Below, one piece after another: positions 8,623 to 17,056 of a DNA stretch of 48,434 nt. Under the pieces are notes generated by a model. The model saw nothing but the letters and a program-made list of their open reading frames with translations, was not told the DNA's origin and did no database searches. The stretch lies in assembly GCA_944320605.1 (NCBI GenBank), contig CALUIE010000011.1, positions 1 through 48,434 on the forward strand. The letters run 5' to 3'. Numbering within the stretch: position 1 is the stretch's first letter; each line of letters begins with the position of its first letter. The stretch comes from an uncultured Phocaeicola sp. (GTDB taxonomy: Bacteria > Bacteroidota > Bacteroidia > Bacteroidales > Bacteroidaceae). Position numbers and translations under genes: made by a program.

Positions 8623-9960
8623 CTATCTGAAATGACGCTTATTTCTACGCTTTCTCTTTCTCTGGTTCCGTCTGTTCCTGTATTTCTCTATCTTTTTATA
8701 CGAAACATAGATTACCAACACCAACAATGTAAGAAGAATGAATATCACAAGTCCTCCTCCAAGATTATCACCTTTGACGTGCGACCACATATCCAGAACT
8801 GCCTGCGTCCTCTCTCCAGAATCGCGTATGATTGCACAGCGTGCAACTACCGCACTGTCAGGATACTGTATCGGATCTATCTGTATATGTCTTGCCTCCG
8901 GACCGAAGAAATAAGCCAGATTGGAATATGTTTCAAGAGTGGTATCAATCTTTTCCTCAAGAATCTCAGATGTGGCAACCGCACTGACATAGCCTATGGT
9001 CTCCATATTTGCCAATGCCACATCAGGACGGCAAAGATAGTTAATGAAATAGCTTGCAGCCTTTCTATTACGCGCATAACGCGGAATAACCCATCCGTCG
9101 AACCATACATTGCTTCCTTCTTTCGGCACTTCATACCCTAATTCCACTCCTATTGCTTCGGCTTCCTCAATAGCCCAAACAGCATCACCGCTCCACGTCA
9201 TATTCAGATATGCCTTGCTTTTGGTCATCATTTCCTTACCGAAATCAGCCTCCCATCCGGCTATGTTAGGTTTCAGATCCTTCAGGTATTTTTCAGCTGT
9301 GGCAATAGCCTCAGGAGAATAGTTGTTCATCAGGTCATCAACTTTTATGTCGCCCTTTGCCAAAGTTTCACGATTGGCATATATTACAGCAGTTCCGTAT
9401 GCGTCCCTATAGCTGTCTTTCATCAGCAGCTTGTTGCGAAACTTGCTGTCCCATAAAGAATGCCATGTAGATGCTTCTTCTGTTGATACATATTTCTTGT
9501 TGTAAAGTATTCCTGCCGTACCCCACATGTACCCTACAGCATATTTTGATGTCGGGCGTCCCGGAAGTCCAAGTTTATCCAGCTCGCCACGTACATAGGG
9601 AGATACATTGTGAATGTAGTTTGGTGTCTTGCCGAAAACTGTATCTATAGGCAAAAGCAGGTCCTTCACTATCATTCGTTCAATAATGTATTCAGAAGGG
9701 CAAACGACATCGAAATCTTCCTTACCGCGTTCTATTTTGGTAAGCATTATTTCGTTTATATCGAATGTCTGATATACAATGCTTATCTCCTCTCCTGTCT
9801 GCTCCTTATACCACTCGGGAAAAGCCGCCAACACTTCCTCGTCGATATAATCGCCCCAGTTGTAAATCTTCAAGACCTTCTCGCGATCCTCACTGTTATA
9901 GCATCCTGTAAGGAATATTACTGTGAGCAGTGTCAGAAATATTGTATAAAGTCTGTTCAT
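8623..9960 (-). CDS. potD: Polyamine ABC transporter substrate-binding lipoprotein with C-terminal membrane anchor
   Basis: 445 residues, last gene of potABCD. It has lipobox FLTGC (Cys20), then a type-II periplasmic binding fold starting KVLKIYNWGDYIDEEVL, the classic PotD/PotF opening, with IVYQTFDINEIMLTKIERG, MWGTAGILYNK and the polyamine-site region NMTWSGDAVWAIEEAEA. Unlike E. coli PotD (about 348 aa), about 90 residues extend the end. They include a hydrophobic segment (about 402-419, VIFILLTLLVLVIYV) and a very basic tail of about 25 residues (Lys/Arg). So it is probably held in the inner membrane by a helix as well as, or instead of, a lipid. It starts 12 bp after potC. Confidence 0.92.
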   Translation of the reverse strand: MNRLYTIFLTLLTVIFLTGCYNSEDREKVLKIYNWGDYIDEEVLAAFPEWYKEQTGEEISIVYQTFDINEIMLTKIERGKEDFDVVCPSEYIIERMIVKDLLLPIDTVFGKTPNYIHNVSPYVRGELDKLGLPGRPTSKYAVGYMWGTAGILYNKKYVSTEEASTWHSLWDSKFRNKLLMKDSYRDAYGTAVIYANRETLAKGDIKVDDLMNNYSPEAIATAEKYLKDLKPNIAGWEADFGKEMMTKSKAYLNMTWSGDAVWAIEEAEAIGVELGYEVPKEGSNVWFDGWVIPRYARNRKAASYFINYLCRPDVALANMETIGYVSAVATSEILEEKIDTTLETYSNLAYFFGPEARHIQIDPIQYPDSAVVARCAIIRDSGERTQAVLDMWSHVKGDNLGGGLVIFILLTLLVLVIYVSYKKIEKYRNRRNQRKRKRRNKRHFR

Positions 9961-9972
9961 AATCTATCATCG

Positions 9973-10773
9973 TTATTTTGCGTTCTTCTTTCCTGCACGG
10001 CGGTTTATCATTATAAGCATAAACAGCACTATGAGGAATATAATAGTTGACAACGGACGAAGCTCCGGTGTAAGTCCGCCCTTTCTTGCATCCGAATATA
10101 TGTATGTAGAGAGAGTCTCAAGCCCTTCATTTCCTATAGTAAATATGGTTACAGCAAAATCATCAATCGAAATTGTTACTGCAAGCATGAAACCGGCTAT
10201 CATTCCGGGCAGTATTTCAGGAATGATGACTTTCCTCAATGCCTGTCCGGGAGTTGCTCCCAGGTCGAGTGCAGCCTCGTAAAGATTAGGGTTCATCTGT
10301 TTGAGACGCGGCAACACACTGAGCACCACGTATGGTGTACAGAAAGCGATATGAGCCATGAGCACAGTGCCATATCCCTGATGTATTCCCAACGAGACGA
10401 AAAGAAGGAACAGGGATACACCCATAATTATATCTCCGTTCAATATAGGAATGTTGTTTATGAATGAGACCGCCTTACGCTGACGGGTACGCAGGTTGAA
10501 CATACCTATTGCAGTTATCGTTCCAAGCAGAGTAGATACTACTGCTGTAATCAAGGCTATGGTAATAGTGTTCCAAAGGGCATTTACCAAAGAGTGGTGA
10601 GTACCATGAACAAAAAGGTTTTCGTAAAGTTTTGTTGAAAAGCCTGTCCAGTTGCCAAGAACTTTAGCCTCCGTGAAGGAGTATATCATTATTATGATGA
10701 TAGGAGAATAAAGCATCAGAAGCAACAGCCATAGATAGCCGTGGCAAAGGACTTTCTTGATCATTTTTACCAT
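9973..10773 (-). CDS. potC: Polyamine ABC transporter permease PotC
   Basis: 266 residues, about six membrane helices. The cytoplasmic EAA loop typical of binding-protein-dependent importers is visible as EAALDLGATPGQALRKVIIPE (about 163-183), which docks on the ATPase. The N-terminus LLLLMLYSPIIIIMIYSF matches PotC/PotI permeases. The start codon overlaps the end of potB by 7 bp, a sign of translational coupling. Partner of PotB in the heterodimeric channel. Assignment to PotC rather than PotB rests on gene order and the N-terminus. Confidence 0.93.
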   Translation of the reverse strand: MVKMIKKVLCHGYLWLLLLMLYSPIIIIMIYSFTEAKVLGNWTGFSTKLYENLFVHGTHHSLVNALWNTITIALITAVVSTLLGTITAIGMFNLRTRQRKAVSFINNIPILNGDIIMGVSLFLLFVSLGIHQGYGTVLMAHIAFCTPYVVLSVLPRLKQMNPNLYEAALDLGATPGQALRKVIIPEILPGMIAGFMLAVTISIDDFAVTIFTIGNEGLETLSTYIYSDARKGGLTPELRPLSTIIFLIVLFMLIMINRRAGKKNAK

Positions 10774-11567
10774 ATCGCGCCTCCTTCCTTCTCCTGATTG
10801 TCGTCAGAAGCAAAAAGAGTGGCGGCACCTATAAGGAACAGCATAATGAGCGAAAGTGCGGCACCGTAGTTCCACATACTGTTGTTAATGTTCTCCTGAA
10901 TTGTAGTACCAAACAGCTTTATATTGTTCATGGTAAGCAGCTCGGCTATTGCAAAAGTAGAAATGGTAGGCATAAACACCATGAGAATACCGCTTGCCAC
11001 TCCCGGCATGGACAGCGGAAGTATGGTTTTGGTGAAAACCTGAAAAGGAGTTGCTCCAAGATCCTGTGCTGCCTCGATATAACTGCGGTCCATCTTGACC
11101 AATGTATTGTAGATAGGGTAAATCATAAACGGAATGTAGTTATATACCATACCGAAAATCAATGCCCCCTCACCCAAAGGTACACGGAAGAAATCGAACA
11201 GTGCCACTGTGGCAAGAGTACGTATCAGAATGTTTACCCACATAGGCAGTATAAAAAGCATCACTACTATCTGTGAATAGCCTGACTTTAACCTGCTCAG
11301 AATATACGCAGCCGGATAGCCCAGCAGGATACATATCAGGGTATTTATTATGGCTATACCTATTGAATAGATAAATGTGTTCACAGCCTCCGGATGAGAC
11401 ATGAACTTACTGAAATTGGCAAAAGTGAAATTTCCCCTCTCGTCAGTAAACGCAAATACCACAATCAATATGAGCGGAAGGACCACAAAAAATGCCGAGA
11501 AGATGATGTACGGCAATGTCCAACTCTTACGCGAAGTAAGAAAAATACGAATGTTACTTAGTTTCAC
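10767..11567 (-). CDS. potB: Polyamine ABC transporter permease PotB
   Basis: 266 residues, six predicted membrane helices, EAA loop EAAQDLGATPFQVFTKTILP (about 165-184). The motif LPMWVNILIRTLA in the middle is characteristic of PotB/PotH permeases. It begins with GTG at 11565-11567 (minus strand), preceded by AAGGAAA as a Shine-Dalgarno-like site. The gap to potA is 24 bp and it overlaps potC by 7 bp. It ends in a short acidic tail (SDDNQEKEGG). Confidence 0.93.
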   Translation of the reverse strand: MKLSNIRIFLTSRKSWTLPYIIFSAFFVVLPLILIVVFAFTDERGNFTFANFSKFMSHPEAVNTFIYSIGIAIINTLICILLGYPAAYILSRLKSGYSQIVVMLFILPMWVNILIRTLATVALFDFFRVPLGEGALIFGMVYNYIPFMIYPIYNTLVKMDRSYIEAAQDLGATPFQVFTKTILPLSMPGVASGILMVFMPTISTFAIAELLTMNNIKLFGTTIQENINNSMWNYGAALSLIMLFLIGAATLFASDDNQEKEGGAIW

Positions 11568-11591
11568 CTCGTTTCCTTTTATAGTTAGTTA

Positions 11592-12983
11592 TTAATTTTT
11601 TCTGCGTATGGATATGTATTCAGACGGAATGCTAATACCTACATTGTCGCCCTTATCCCAAATGTCATTAGTATCGGCATATACCGGTTCATCCCAATCG
11701 GAATCAACTGTTATGTGATAATGGTTTCCTTTATACAGTATAAAACTTATACTTCCTGTCAGTGTACCGTCTTCCTGATTATCGTCAAGCACTATTCCAT
11801 CGAAAGGGACTTCTACCAGCACTTCAGTACCGGTATCCATACCTGAGGTAGCTTCCTTACGACACTCAAATTCACAACCAAGGAACTCAACATGAGTTTC
11901 GTCTATGATTTTTCCTTCGAATGTGTTACATACCCTTTCTTTCTTCATTATATGAATGTCGTACGGCTTTACCAACAGTCCTACTTCTGCCCCGACTTCA
12001 AAATGGTGATAATCTTGTACAACAAATTCAAATCCATTTGCTTCTACTACCATTTCGTAGTGTACTCCTTTAAAAATACATGATGTAACTTTACCACGGA
12101 ACTGAGCAGATTCGTTTACAGGAAATATATAAAGGTCCTCCGGACGTATAACCACATCCACAGGCGCATTTTCGCCGAATCCTTCATCAACGCATTCAGC
12201 CTCGACACCGGCAAAACAAACAAGGCGGTCATGTATCATCACTCCGTTAAGAATGTTACTTTCGCCGATAAAGTCAGCAACAAATGAGTTGACCGGCTCA
12301 TTATATATATCAGTAGGAGTTCCTATTTGCTGAATTTTACCCTCACTCATCACTACAATAGTATCGCTTAAAGTAAGAGCTTCTTCCTGGTCGTGTGTCA
12401 CATACACGAACGTGATACCCAGGCGTTTGTGCATTTCCTTAAGTTCCATCTGCATGTCCTTGCGCATCTTGAGGTCAAGTGCCGCAAGTGGCTCGTCAAG
12501 CAGAAGAACATCAGGCTCATTCACAATGGCACGTGCTATGGCCACACGCTGCTGCTGACCACCGGAAAGCGAGTTTACATCGCGATACTCATAATCGCTC
12601 ATACTTACCATCTTCAGGGCGTTCTTCACCTTACGCATGATTTCATCCTTAGGCATCTTCTTAAGTTTGAGACCAAACGCTATATTGTCGTAAACATTCA
12701 GATGAGGGAATAAAGCATATTTCTGAAATACAGTATTTACAGGACGCTTATGCGGAGGTGTCTGGGTAATCTCTTTTCCATTAATTGTTATAACACCTTC
12801 CGATGCAGTCTGGAAACCAGCCAACAAGCGAAGCAATGTTGTCTTTCCACAACCTGAAGGTCCCAAAATAGTTACAAACTCGCCCTTACGAATATAAAGA
12901 TTGATATCGTCAAGAGCTACCTTATCATCGAAGTATTTTGAGACATGTGAAATCTCAATAATGTTATTTACCGTTTCTTGCAT
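11592..12983 (-). CDS. potA: Polyamine ABC transporter ATP-binding protein, with extended OB/TOBE tail
   Basis: 463 residues, first gene of the operon. Nucleotide-binding domain (about 1-245): Walker [10 protein letters not shown] (42-50), signature LSGGQQQR, Walker [13 protein letters not shown], and H-loop THDQEEA. The usual PotA has about 370 residues; here about 95 are added. After the first TOBE ([19 protein letters not shown]) there are two more stretches that read like OB strands: [20 protein letters not shown] and [19 protein letters not shown], the last close to a copy of the first. ATP hydrolysis drives spermidine/putrescine uptake through PotB-PotC. A promoter lies 28 bp upstream. 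Confidence 0.94.
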   Translation of the reverse strand: MQETVNNIIEISHVSKYFDDKVALDDINLYIRKGEFVTILGPSGCGKTTLLRLLAGFQTASEGVITINGKEITQTPPHKRPVNTVFQKYALFPHLNVYDNIAFGLKLKKMPKDEIMRKVKNALKMVSMSDYEYRDVNSLSGGQQQRVAIARAIVNEPDVLLLDEPLAALDLKMRKDMQMELKEMHKRLGITFVYVTHDQEEALTLSDTIVVMSEGKIQQIGTPTDIYNEPVNSFVADFIGESNILNGVMIHDRLVCFAGVEAECVDEGFGENAPVDVVIRPEDLYIFPVNESAQFRGKVTSCIFKGVHYEMVVEANGFEFVVQDYHHFEVGAEVGLLVKPYDIHIMKKERVCNTFEGKIIDETHVEFLGCEFECRKEATSGMDTGTEVLVEVPFDGIVLDDNQEDGTLTGSISFILYKGNHYHITVDSDWDEPVYADTNDIWDKGDNVGISIPSEYISIRRKN

Positions 12984-13010
12984 TTTCTATTAAAAAACTC
13001 TTACCGGCGG

Positions 13011-13018
13011 CAAAGTTA
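13011..13018 (-). promoter_or_regulatory. -7 element for potABCD
   Basis: TAACTTTG on the minus strand, full consensus match, 28 bp before the potA ATG. A clear -33 box was not seen. Confidence 0.6.
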
Positions 13019-13114
13019 CTGCTTTTTTGCATAAATAATCATCATAGCACGACTTTTATCTGCATAAATGATGAATTTTCGCAAATATATACCTATATAT
13101 TAAATTTATATTGC

Positions 13115-13153
13115 AAAAAAATGCATGTACGTTATAAATAAACATACATGCAT
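13115..13153 (-). terminator. Rho-independent terminator of the PqqD/ABC/HprK operon
   Basis: ATGCATGTA (13121-13129) and TACATGCAT (13145-13153) are perfect complements. On the minus strand the stem is followed by TTTTTTGCAA. It lies 20 bp after the last gene of the operon. Confidence 0.8.
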
Positions 13154-13173
13154 ATACGTGCCCAATATAGTTA

Positions 13174-13443
13174 TTAATCTTCTATCAGACCTATGGATTT
13201 CCAATCGTCAAGCAGACTTCGTGAGTCTTTCAAAGCAACACTACGTTCTATATCATAACGTTCCAAAAGTAAATCTACTATTGTTTCAAGGTCAAACTCT
13301 CTGTTTGAGATATTTTCCCATATATATGCAGCCGAAGTATTAAGTGTAACCAACTTGTTAAAATCAATCTGCTCAAGTCCTTCTCCTGAAATTATTTTCT
13401 CGCCTGCAAGTTCGCGCAGTACAAAACCTTTCTTTATTCTCAT
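13174..13443 (-). CDS. PqqD-like RiPP-recognition-element protein (1 of 2)
   Basis: 89 residues, the usual size of free-standing PqqD. The opening KKGFVLRELAGEKIISGEG, the LVTLNTSAAYIWENI core and the LLERYDIERSVALKDSRSLLDDWKSIGLI end match the PqqD family, a small winged-helix fold that binds the leader of ribosomal peptide precursors. Last gene of a five-gene operon (45 bp after the HprK-like gene) whose first gene is a second PqqD. No PQQ genes, radical-SAM enzyme or precursor peptide is near, so the partner peptide must be encoded elsewhere or be unrecognised. Confidence 0.88.
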   Translation of the reverse strand: MRIKKGFVLRELAGEKIISGEGLEQIDFNKLVTLNTSAAYIWENISNREFDLETIVDLLLERYDIERSVALKDSRSLLDDWKSIGLIED

Positions 13444-13488
13444 ACTAAATAATATTTTATATAGTTATTCTAATCTTTTATATAAATC

Positions 13489-14412
13489 TCATTTTATAGC
13501 ATTATGACATATACGTGCAGCATCTGCATCAGGCAAACATTCCAAATGAAATATGCCCACTGACATAACTATTTTGGAAATTGTTTCATGCAATCCGTCT
13601 GCCATACTCTTTTCCCATTTCATAGACGATGCAGAAGGAGCGAGTGCCGCATACGCCGATACTCCAGTCAGTCTGGATATTTTATTATAAGGTGCCTGGC
13701 TCAACCTTACTATCGCCCTCAAAGGTACACCTGCATTACGATAACAAGGAGTTTTTCCACTCCACGGAGAACCATATACCATTGCATCACCTTTCTCATC
13801 TACACGTACAACCGGATTGTCATCATTAAGAAGCCAAGTTCCTGCTATATTATTCAGCCATAATCTGGTATGAGTACTTTTTCCTGTACCACTCTTACCT
13901 AAAAAAGCATATCCCAATCCATCGGCTACAGCTACCGACGAATGTATCAGAATAGTATCTTTAACTGCTGTAGAAAGGGCATACAATAACATCAAGGCAT
14001 TATTGACCACAAATATACCGTGTCTCTCGTTATTACACTTTCCCATATACAGCCTGCAAGTTTTCAAATCACTTCCTGCTACGAGTACACCGCCTCTGTC
14101 TCTGAGTTCACGATTTAAAGATATTACAAAAACACGCTCGTTTTCGGAAGAAGACATTAAAGAGATGTATGCAGTGTCATCATCAAATTCTGCCAGATGC
14201 TTTGATTTCGATACTATTTCCTCACCACCTGAAATAAGGTCGATGTTCAGACAAAATACCGATTCCTGACTATCACAAGAATCAGGTATATTTTCTCCAC
14301 CCTCTTCTAAAAAAGGAGAGTAATTATCCATCTTATTCCACAAAACAGAATTTTCCGGCATGGAAACACTAAATCTGTGTCCGCCCACTATGTATGATTT
14401 TAAAATATCCAT
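13489..14412 (-). CDS. HPr-kinase/PEPCK-like ATPase, RiPP-cluster type
   Basis: 307 residues from the ATG at 14412; an in-frame TTG 13 codons upstream lies inside the preceding gene and is less likely. Residues 172-180 are a P-loop GKSGTGKST and 194-202 LLNDDNPVV gives the paired Asp seen in HPr kinase; GSPWSGKTPCYRN (214-226) follows. The first 150 residues have no feature I recognise. Relatives of HPr kinase occur in lasso-peptide clusters, where some phosphorylate the precursor C-terminus (PadeK of paeninodin). By analogy this may modify a peptide, but that is inference. The start is 1 bp after the peptidase stop codon. It lacks the N-terminal domain and likely the HPr-binding part of true HprK. 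Confidence 0.85.
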   Translation of the reverse strand: MDILKSYIVGGHRFSVSMPENSVLWNKMDNYSPFLEEGGENIPDSCDSQESVFCLNIDLISGGEEIVSKSKHLAEFDDDTAYISLMSSSENERVFVISLNRELRDRGGVLVAGSDLKTCRLYMGKCNNERHGIFVVNNALMLLYALSTAVKDTILIHSSVAVADGLGYAFLGKSGTGKSTHTRLWLNNIAGTWLLNDDNPVVRVDEKGDAMVYGSPWSGKTPCYRNAGVPLRAIVRLSQAPYNKISRLTGVSAYAALAPSASSMKWEKSMADGLHETISKIVMSVGIFHLECLPDADAARICHNAIK

Positions 14413-14413
14413 A

Positions 14414-14869
14414 TTATATGATTTTAATAAAAAGTCTTCTGTAAACAGCAAGCAAATATCTTCTTACAGGCAATAAACCTCTCCATATTTTATACATGCG
14501 AATCCATCCTTTAGAATCAGGATTACATCTTTTTCCTTTTCTTATCACCATAACAGCTTTTCCACATAAGCTGTCGATACAGCATTTTTCTGTTCCACGT
14601 ATATTGCCATCTCCCATAAGAGTAACAACTCCGGTATCAGAAATAGCTATTATCCTATGTAAGACGTATGAACCGTTGTCAAGATGCGCAAGTGCTATGT
14701 CTCCTATCCGCGGTACTCCATACGGTTTTAATACCACACTGTCCCTCTCTCCTACAATGAAAGGCAACATACTGTTTCCCTTAGTCATTATCGTTACTGT
14801 TGTACCCTGTGATAAAAGCCTTTTCACCTCACCCATTAATATTTCATTGGGCATTACCAATTTCTTCAT
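14414..14869 (-). CDS. S24/S26-type peptidase (signal-peptidase-like), no membrane anchor
   Basis: 151 residues. The S26 motif GNSMLPFI gives Ser33. It is followed by VVLKPYGVPRIGDIALAHL, then VLHRIIAI with His71, and LMGDGN with Asp87. The His in place of the general-base Lys is the pattern of the archaeal/ER (Sec11, SipW) branch of signal peptidases. The N-terminal transmembrane helix of signal peptidases is missing; the only long apolar part is a basic C-terminus (RRYLLAVYRRLFIKII). It overlaps the ABC transporter gene by 26 bp. Likely role: cutting a leader from a peptide delivered to the exporter. LexA-like repressors share the fold, but no DNA-binding domain is present. Confidence 0.85.
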   Translation of the reverse strand: MKKLVMPNEILMGEVKRLLSQGTTVTIMTKGNSMLPFIVGERDSVVLKPYGVPRIGDIALAHLDNGSYVLHRIIAISDTGVVTLMGDGNIRGTEKCCIDSLCGKAVMVIRKGKRCNPDSKGWIRMYKIWRGLLPVRRYLLAVYRRLFIKII

Positions 14870-16535
14870 TCAGTTTCTTTTTTATATATACAATATTATC
14901 ACAACGTTCTGCTATCTCACCACGATGAGTGATAAAGACCAAAGTTTTGCCATTATAATTCTCGGTCAGACGATCCATCAATATGCGTTCGGTCTCGCTA
15001 TCGAGTGCAGAGGTAAACTCATCGAGCAACATAATCCTTCCTTTGCTAAGCAACGCACGGGCTATAGCTATTCTCTGTGCCTGTCCTTCGCTCAACCCCT
15101 CTCCTCCTTCACCGCAAACGGTATCAAGTCCGTCAGGCAAATCATATACAAACTCAGCCGCTGCCATGTAAAGAGCTTTCTTAATATCATCATCTGAAAC
15201 AGAAGTATTTCCACCGTTAAGATTCTCACGTATCGTGATACTAAGAAGACTATTACCCTGAGGCACATATACAATATCAGTTCTTGAACGGGCAGACGCA
15301 TTTACTGTAGCACCATTTTCGTCATACAGTAATACGCTTCCGCTTTCAGGCTTGAGTAGTCCCAACATAAGTCTCATCATTGTACTTTTACCCACACCAG
15401 TTTCACCCATTATGGCTGTTGAAGTACCGGGGCGAAAATCATGGCTGAAATTATCAAGTATTTTCCTGTTTCCATCCGGATAAACGAAGGTGACGTTATC
15501 AAACCTTATACCATTCCATTTGCTTTGAGAACTACCGTCAACAGCACAAACTTCATCCTGTTCCGCATTATATATCTCTATAAGTCTTTCTCCAGAAGCC
15601 ATGGCATGTATCATAGCAGGCAAACGACGACTCAAATCTGCCGTAGGCCTCTGTATTTGTCCGACCAATTGCAGAAAGGCAGACAACATACCAAAAGTAA
15701 CCACACCGTCCTGCATACGAAAAACTCCCCACACAAATGCCGTTAGATATCCTGTACCAAAACCTGTCATAATTGCAATACGAGAAGCAACAGTAAACTT
15801 GTTCCTTTTCATAACCTTTCCAAGTAGAATATGTTGGGCATTTTCCAAACGTTTCAATACATATTCCGCCCTACTTAAAGCTATTATGACAATTCGTTTC
15901 TGTAATGATTCCTGCAAAACAGACTGTACCTGCGAATCGGAGATACGTATATCGGACGTAAGCCTTTTTATTTTACGTGCCACTAACGCCGATAATAATA
16001 AGAATACCGGAAGAATGCATATTATAACCCATGCCAAAGCCGGATTCATAAGCCATAGAAACACAAAGGCCGCAACAAGTTGTACAGCCGTTATCAATGC
16101 GCCTGGCATAAGATGACACAAAGCATCAGCTATCACCCTTACGTCTTCTTCCAAACGGTTGACCACATCTCCAGTATGCCATTTTTCCCTGCCACTCCAT
16201 CTGGCATTCAAAGCCTTGCAGAAAATCTTTTCTCTTAGCGAATTACGCAAACGGACTTCAGTCCTTACATCTATATACCCCTGAATGGCCGAGCTCAAAA
16301 TTTCTATAGCCAAGGCAGCAATCAATCCGAATACATATTTCATCAACCCCGAGCCGGTAGTAACCGCAGCGTCAATCATCTCTTTGCTTATCCATATAAA
16401 TGCTAAGGAAGCAGCAATTCTTACAAGCCCCAAAAACACAGAGACAGACACCGGAATTCTACATCCCGATGCCTGTCTCCACATCCATAACACTGTATTA
16501 AATGTATTGAGAAAATATCTCCTAATTGCCAACAT
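14844..16535 (-). CDS. ABC exporter, fused membrane and ATPase domains
   Basis: 563 residues from the ATG at 16535, 14 bp after the first PqqD; the in-frame TTG at 16580 would overlap that gene. Six membrane helices (about 15-320) of the type-IV exporter fold, then an ATPase domain: Walker A GETGVGKST, Q-loop VYVPQGNSL, signature LSEGQAQR, Walker B RIMLLDEFTSALD, and H-switch ITHR. Glutamate next to the Walker-B Asp is present, so it should be active. There is no N-terminal C39 protease domain, which fits a separate peptidase being encoded next. A half-transporter that acts as a homodimer; the likely cargo is a modified peptide. Confidence 0.9.
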   Translation of the reverse strand: MLAIRRYFLNTFNTVLWMWRQASGCRIPVSVSVFLGLVRIAASLAFIWISKEMIDAAVTTGSGLMKYVFGLIAALAIEILSSAIQGYIDVRTEVRLRNSLREKIFCKALNARWSGREKWHTGDVVNRLEEDVRVIADALCHLMPGALITAVQLVAAFVFLWLMNPALAWVIICILPVFLLLSALVARKIKRLTSDIRISDSQVQSVLQESLQKRIVIIALSRAEYVLKRLENAQHILLGKVMKRNKFTVASRIAIMTGFGTGYLTAFVWGVFRMQDGVVTFGMLSAFLQLVGQIQRPTADLSRRLPAMIHAMASGERLIEIYNAEQDEVCAVDGSSQSKWNGIRFDNVTFVYPDGNRKILDNFSHDFRPGTSTAIMGETGVGKSTMMRLMLGLLKPESGSVLLYDENGATVNASARSRTDIVYVPQGNSLLSITIRENLNGGNTSVSDDDIKKALYMAAAEFVYDLPDGLDTVCGEGGEGLSEGQAQRIAIARALLSKGRIMLLDEFTSALDSETERILMDRLTENYNGKTLVFITHRGEIAERCDNIVYIKKKLNEEIGNAQ

Positions 16536-16549
16536 ACCTGAAAGAAATA

Positions 16550-16819
16550 TTACCAGCGTGTTATTCCTATATCCTGCCAATGATTCATAAAGGCAAGAGC
16601 TTCATCGAGTGCACGCGTATAGTCCATACCAAACTCATCACACAACATTGTGGCAAGTGTATCTTCATCAAATTCTTCTTGTTCTATTTCCCTAATCAGA
16701 TATACAGCTTCATCACTTAGCGGGGTAAGCATGTCGTATTCCGATGCTTCCATATCATCTCCCCCCAATACATATCCGTCAGGACCCTTTTCTATTTCTA
16801 TATTTTTCTTTAATCTCAT
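16550..16819 (-). CDS. PqqD-like RiPP-recognition-element protein (2 of 2)
   Basis: 89 residues from the ATG at 16817-16819 (MRLKKNIEIEKGPDGYVLGG). A longer frame back to a TTG at 16867 would include the -7 box at 16846-16853 and is rejected. The core EYDMLTPLSDEAVYLIREI and end FGMDYTRALDEALAFMNHWQDIGI align by eye with the other PqqD of this operon (both 89 aa) but identity is low, so they are not a recent duplication. First gene of the operon. It may recognise a different leader from the second copy or hand the same peptide to another enzyme. Confidence 0.85.
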   Translation of the reverse strand: MRLKKNIEIEKGPDGYVLGGDDMEASEYDMLTPLSDEAVYLIREIEQEEFDEDTLATMLCDEFGMDYTRALDEALAFMNHWQDIGITRW

Positions 16820-16845
16820 CTTCCAATAACCCTTTTTTCGGAGTG

Positions 16846-16853
16846 CAAATATA
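16846..16853 (-). promoter_or_regulatory. -7 element for the five-gene PqqD/ABC/HprK operon
   Basis: TATATTTG on the minus strand, a full match to TAnnTTTG, 26 bp before the ATG at 16819. All five genes are tightly packed downstream, so this is probably their only promoter. Confidence 0.6.
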
Positions 16854-16988
16854 GTTAATTTATTCAAATATCACAATATGAAACAGATTACGTTATCAAA
16901 TAATACAACTACATAAATAACCTGTATTGAATTATAAAAAAGGATACATGCTTTAGCTTTATACATATCAAATTATTATCCCTCTTTT

Positions 16989-17019
16989 TTTGAAATGCAA
17001 TCGCATTATAGTACCTTTG
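16989..17019 (+). promoter_or_regulatory. Consensus Bacteroidetes promoter for mutS2-sdaA
   Basis: TTTG at 16989-16992, 19 bp, TACCTTTG at 17012-17019; both boxes match consensus. The ATG is at 17057. Confidence 0.8.
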
Positions 17020-17056
17020 CCGCAAATTAAAAACAGCATAAATACAATATACAGAC

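Noticed and set aside
13489-16580. Complete lasso-peptide cluster
   Set aside because: No B2 transglutaminase-like protease, no asparagine-synthetase-like cyclase and no precursor are present; only part of such a pathway can be claimed.
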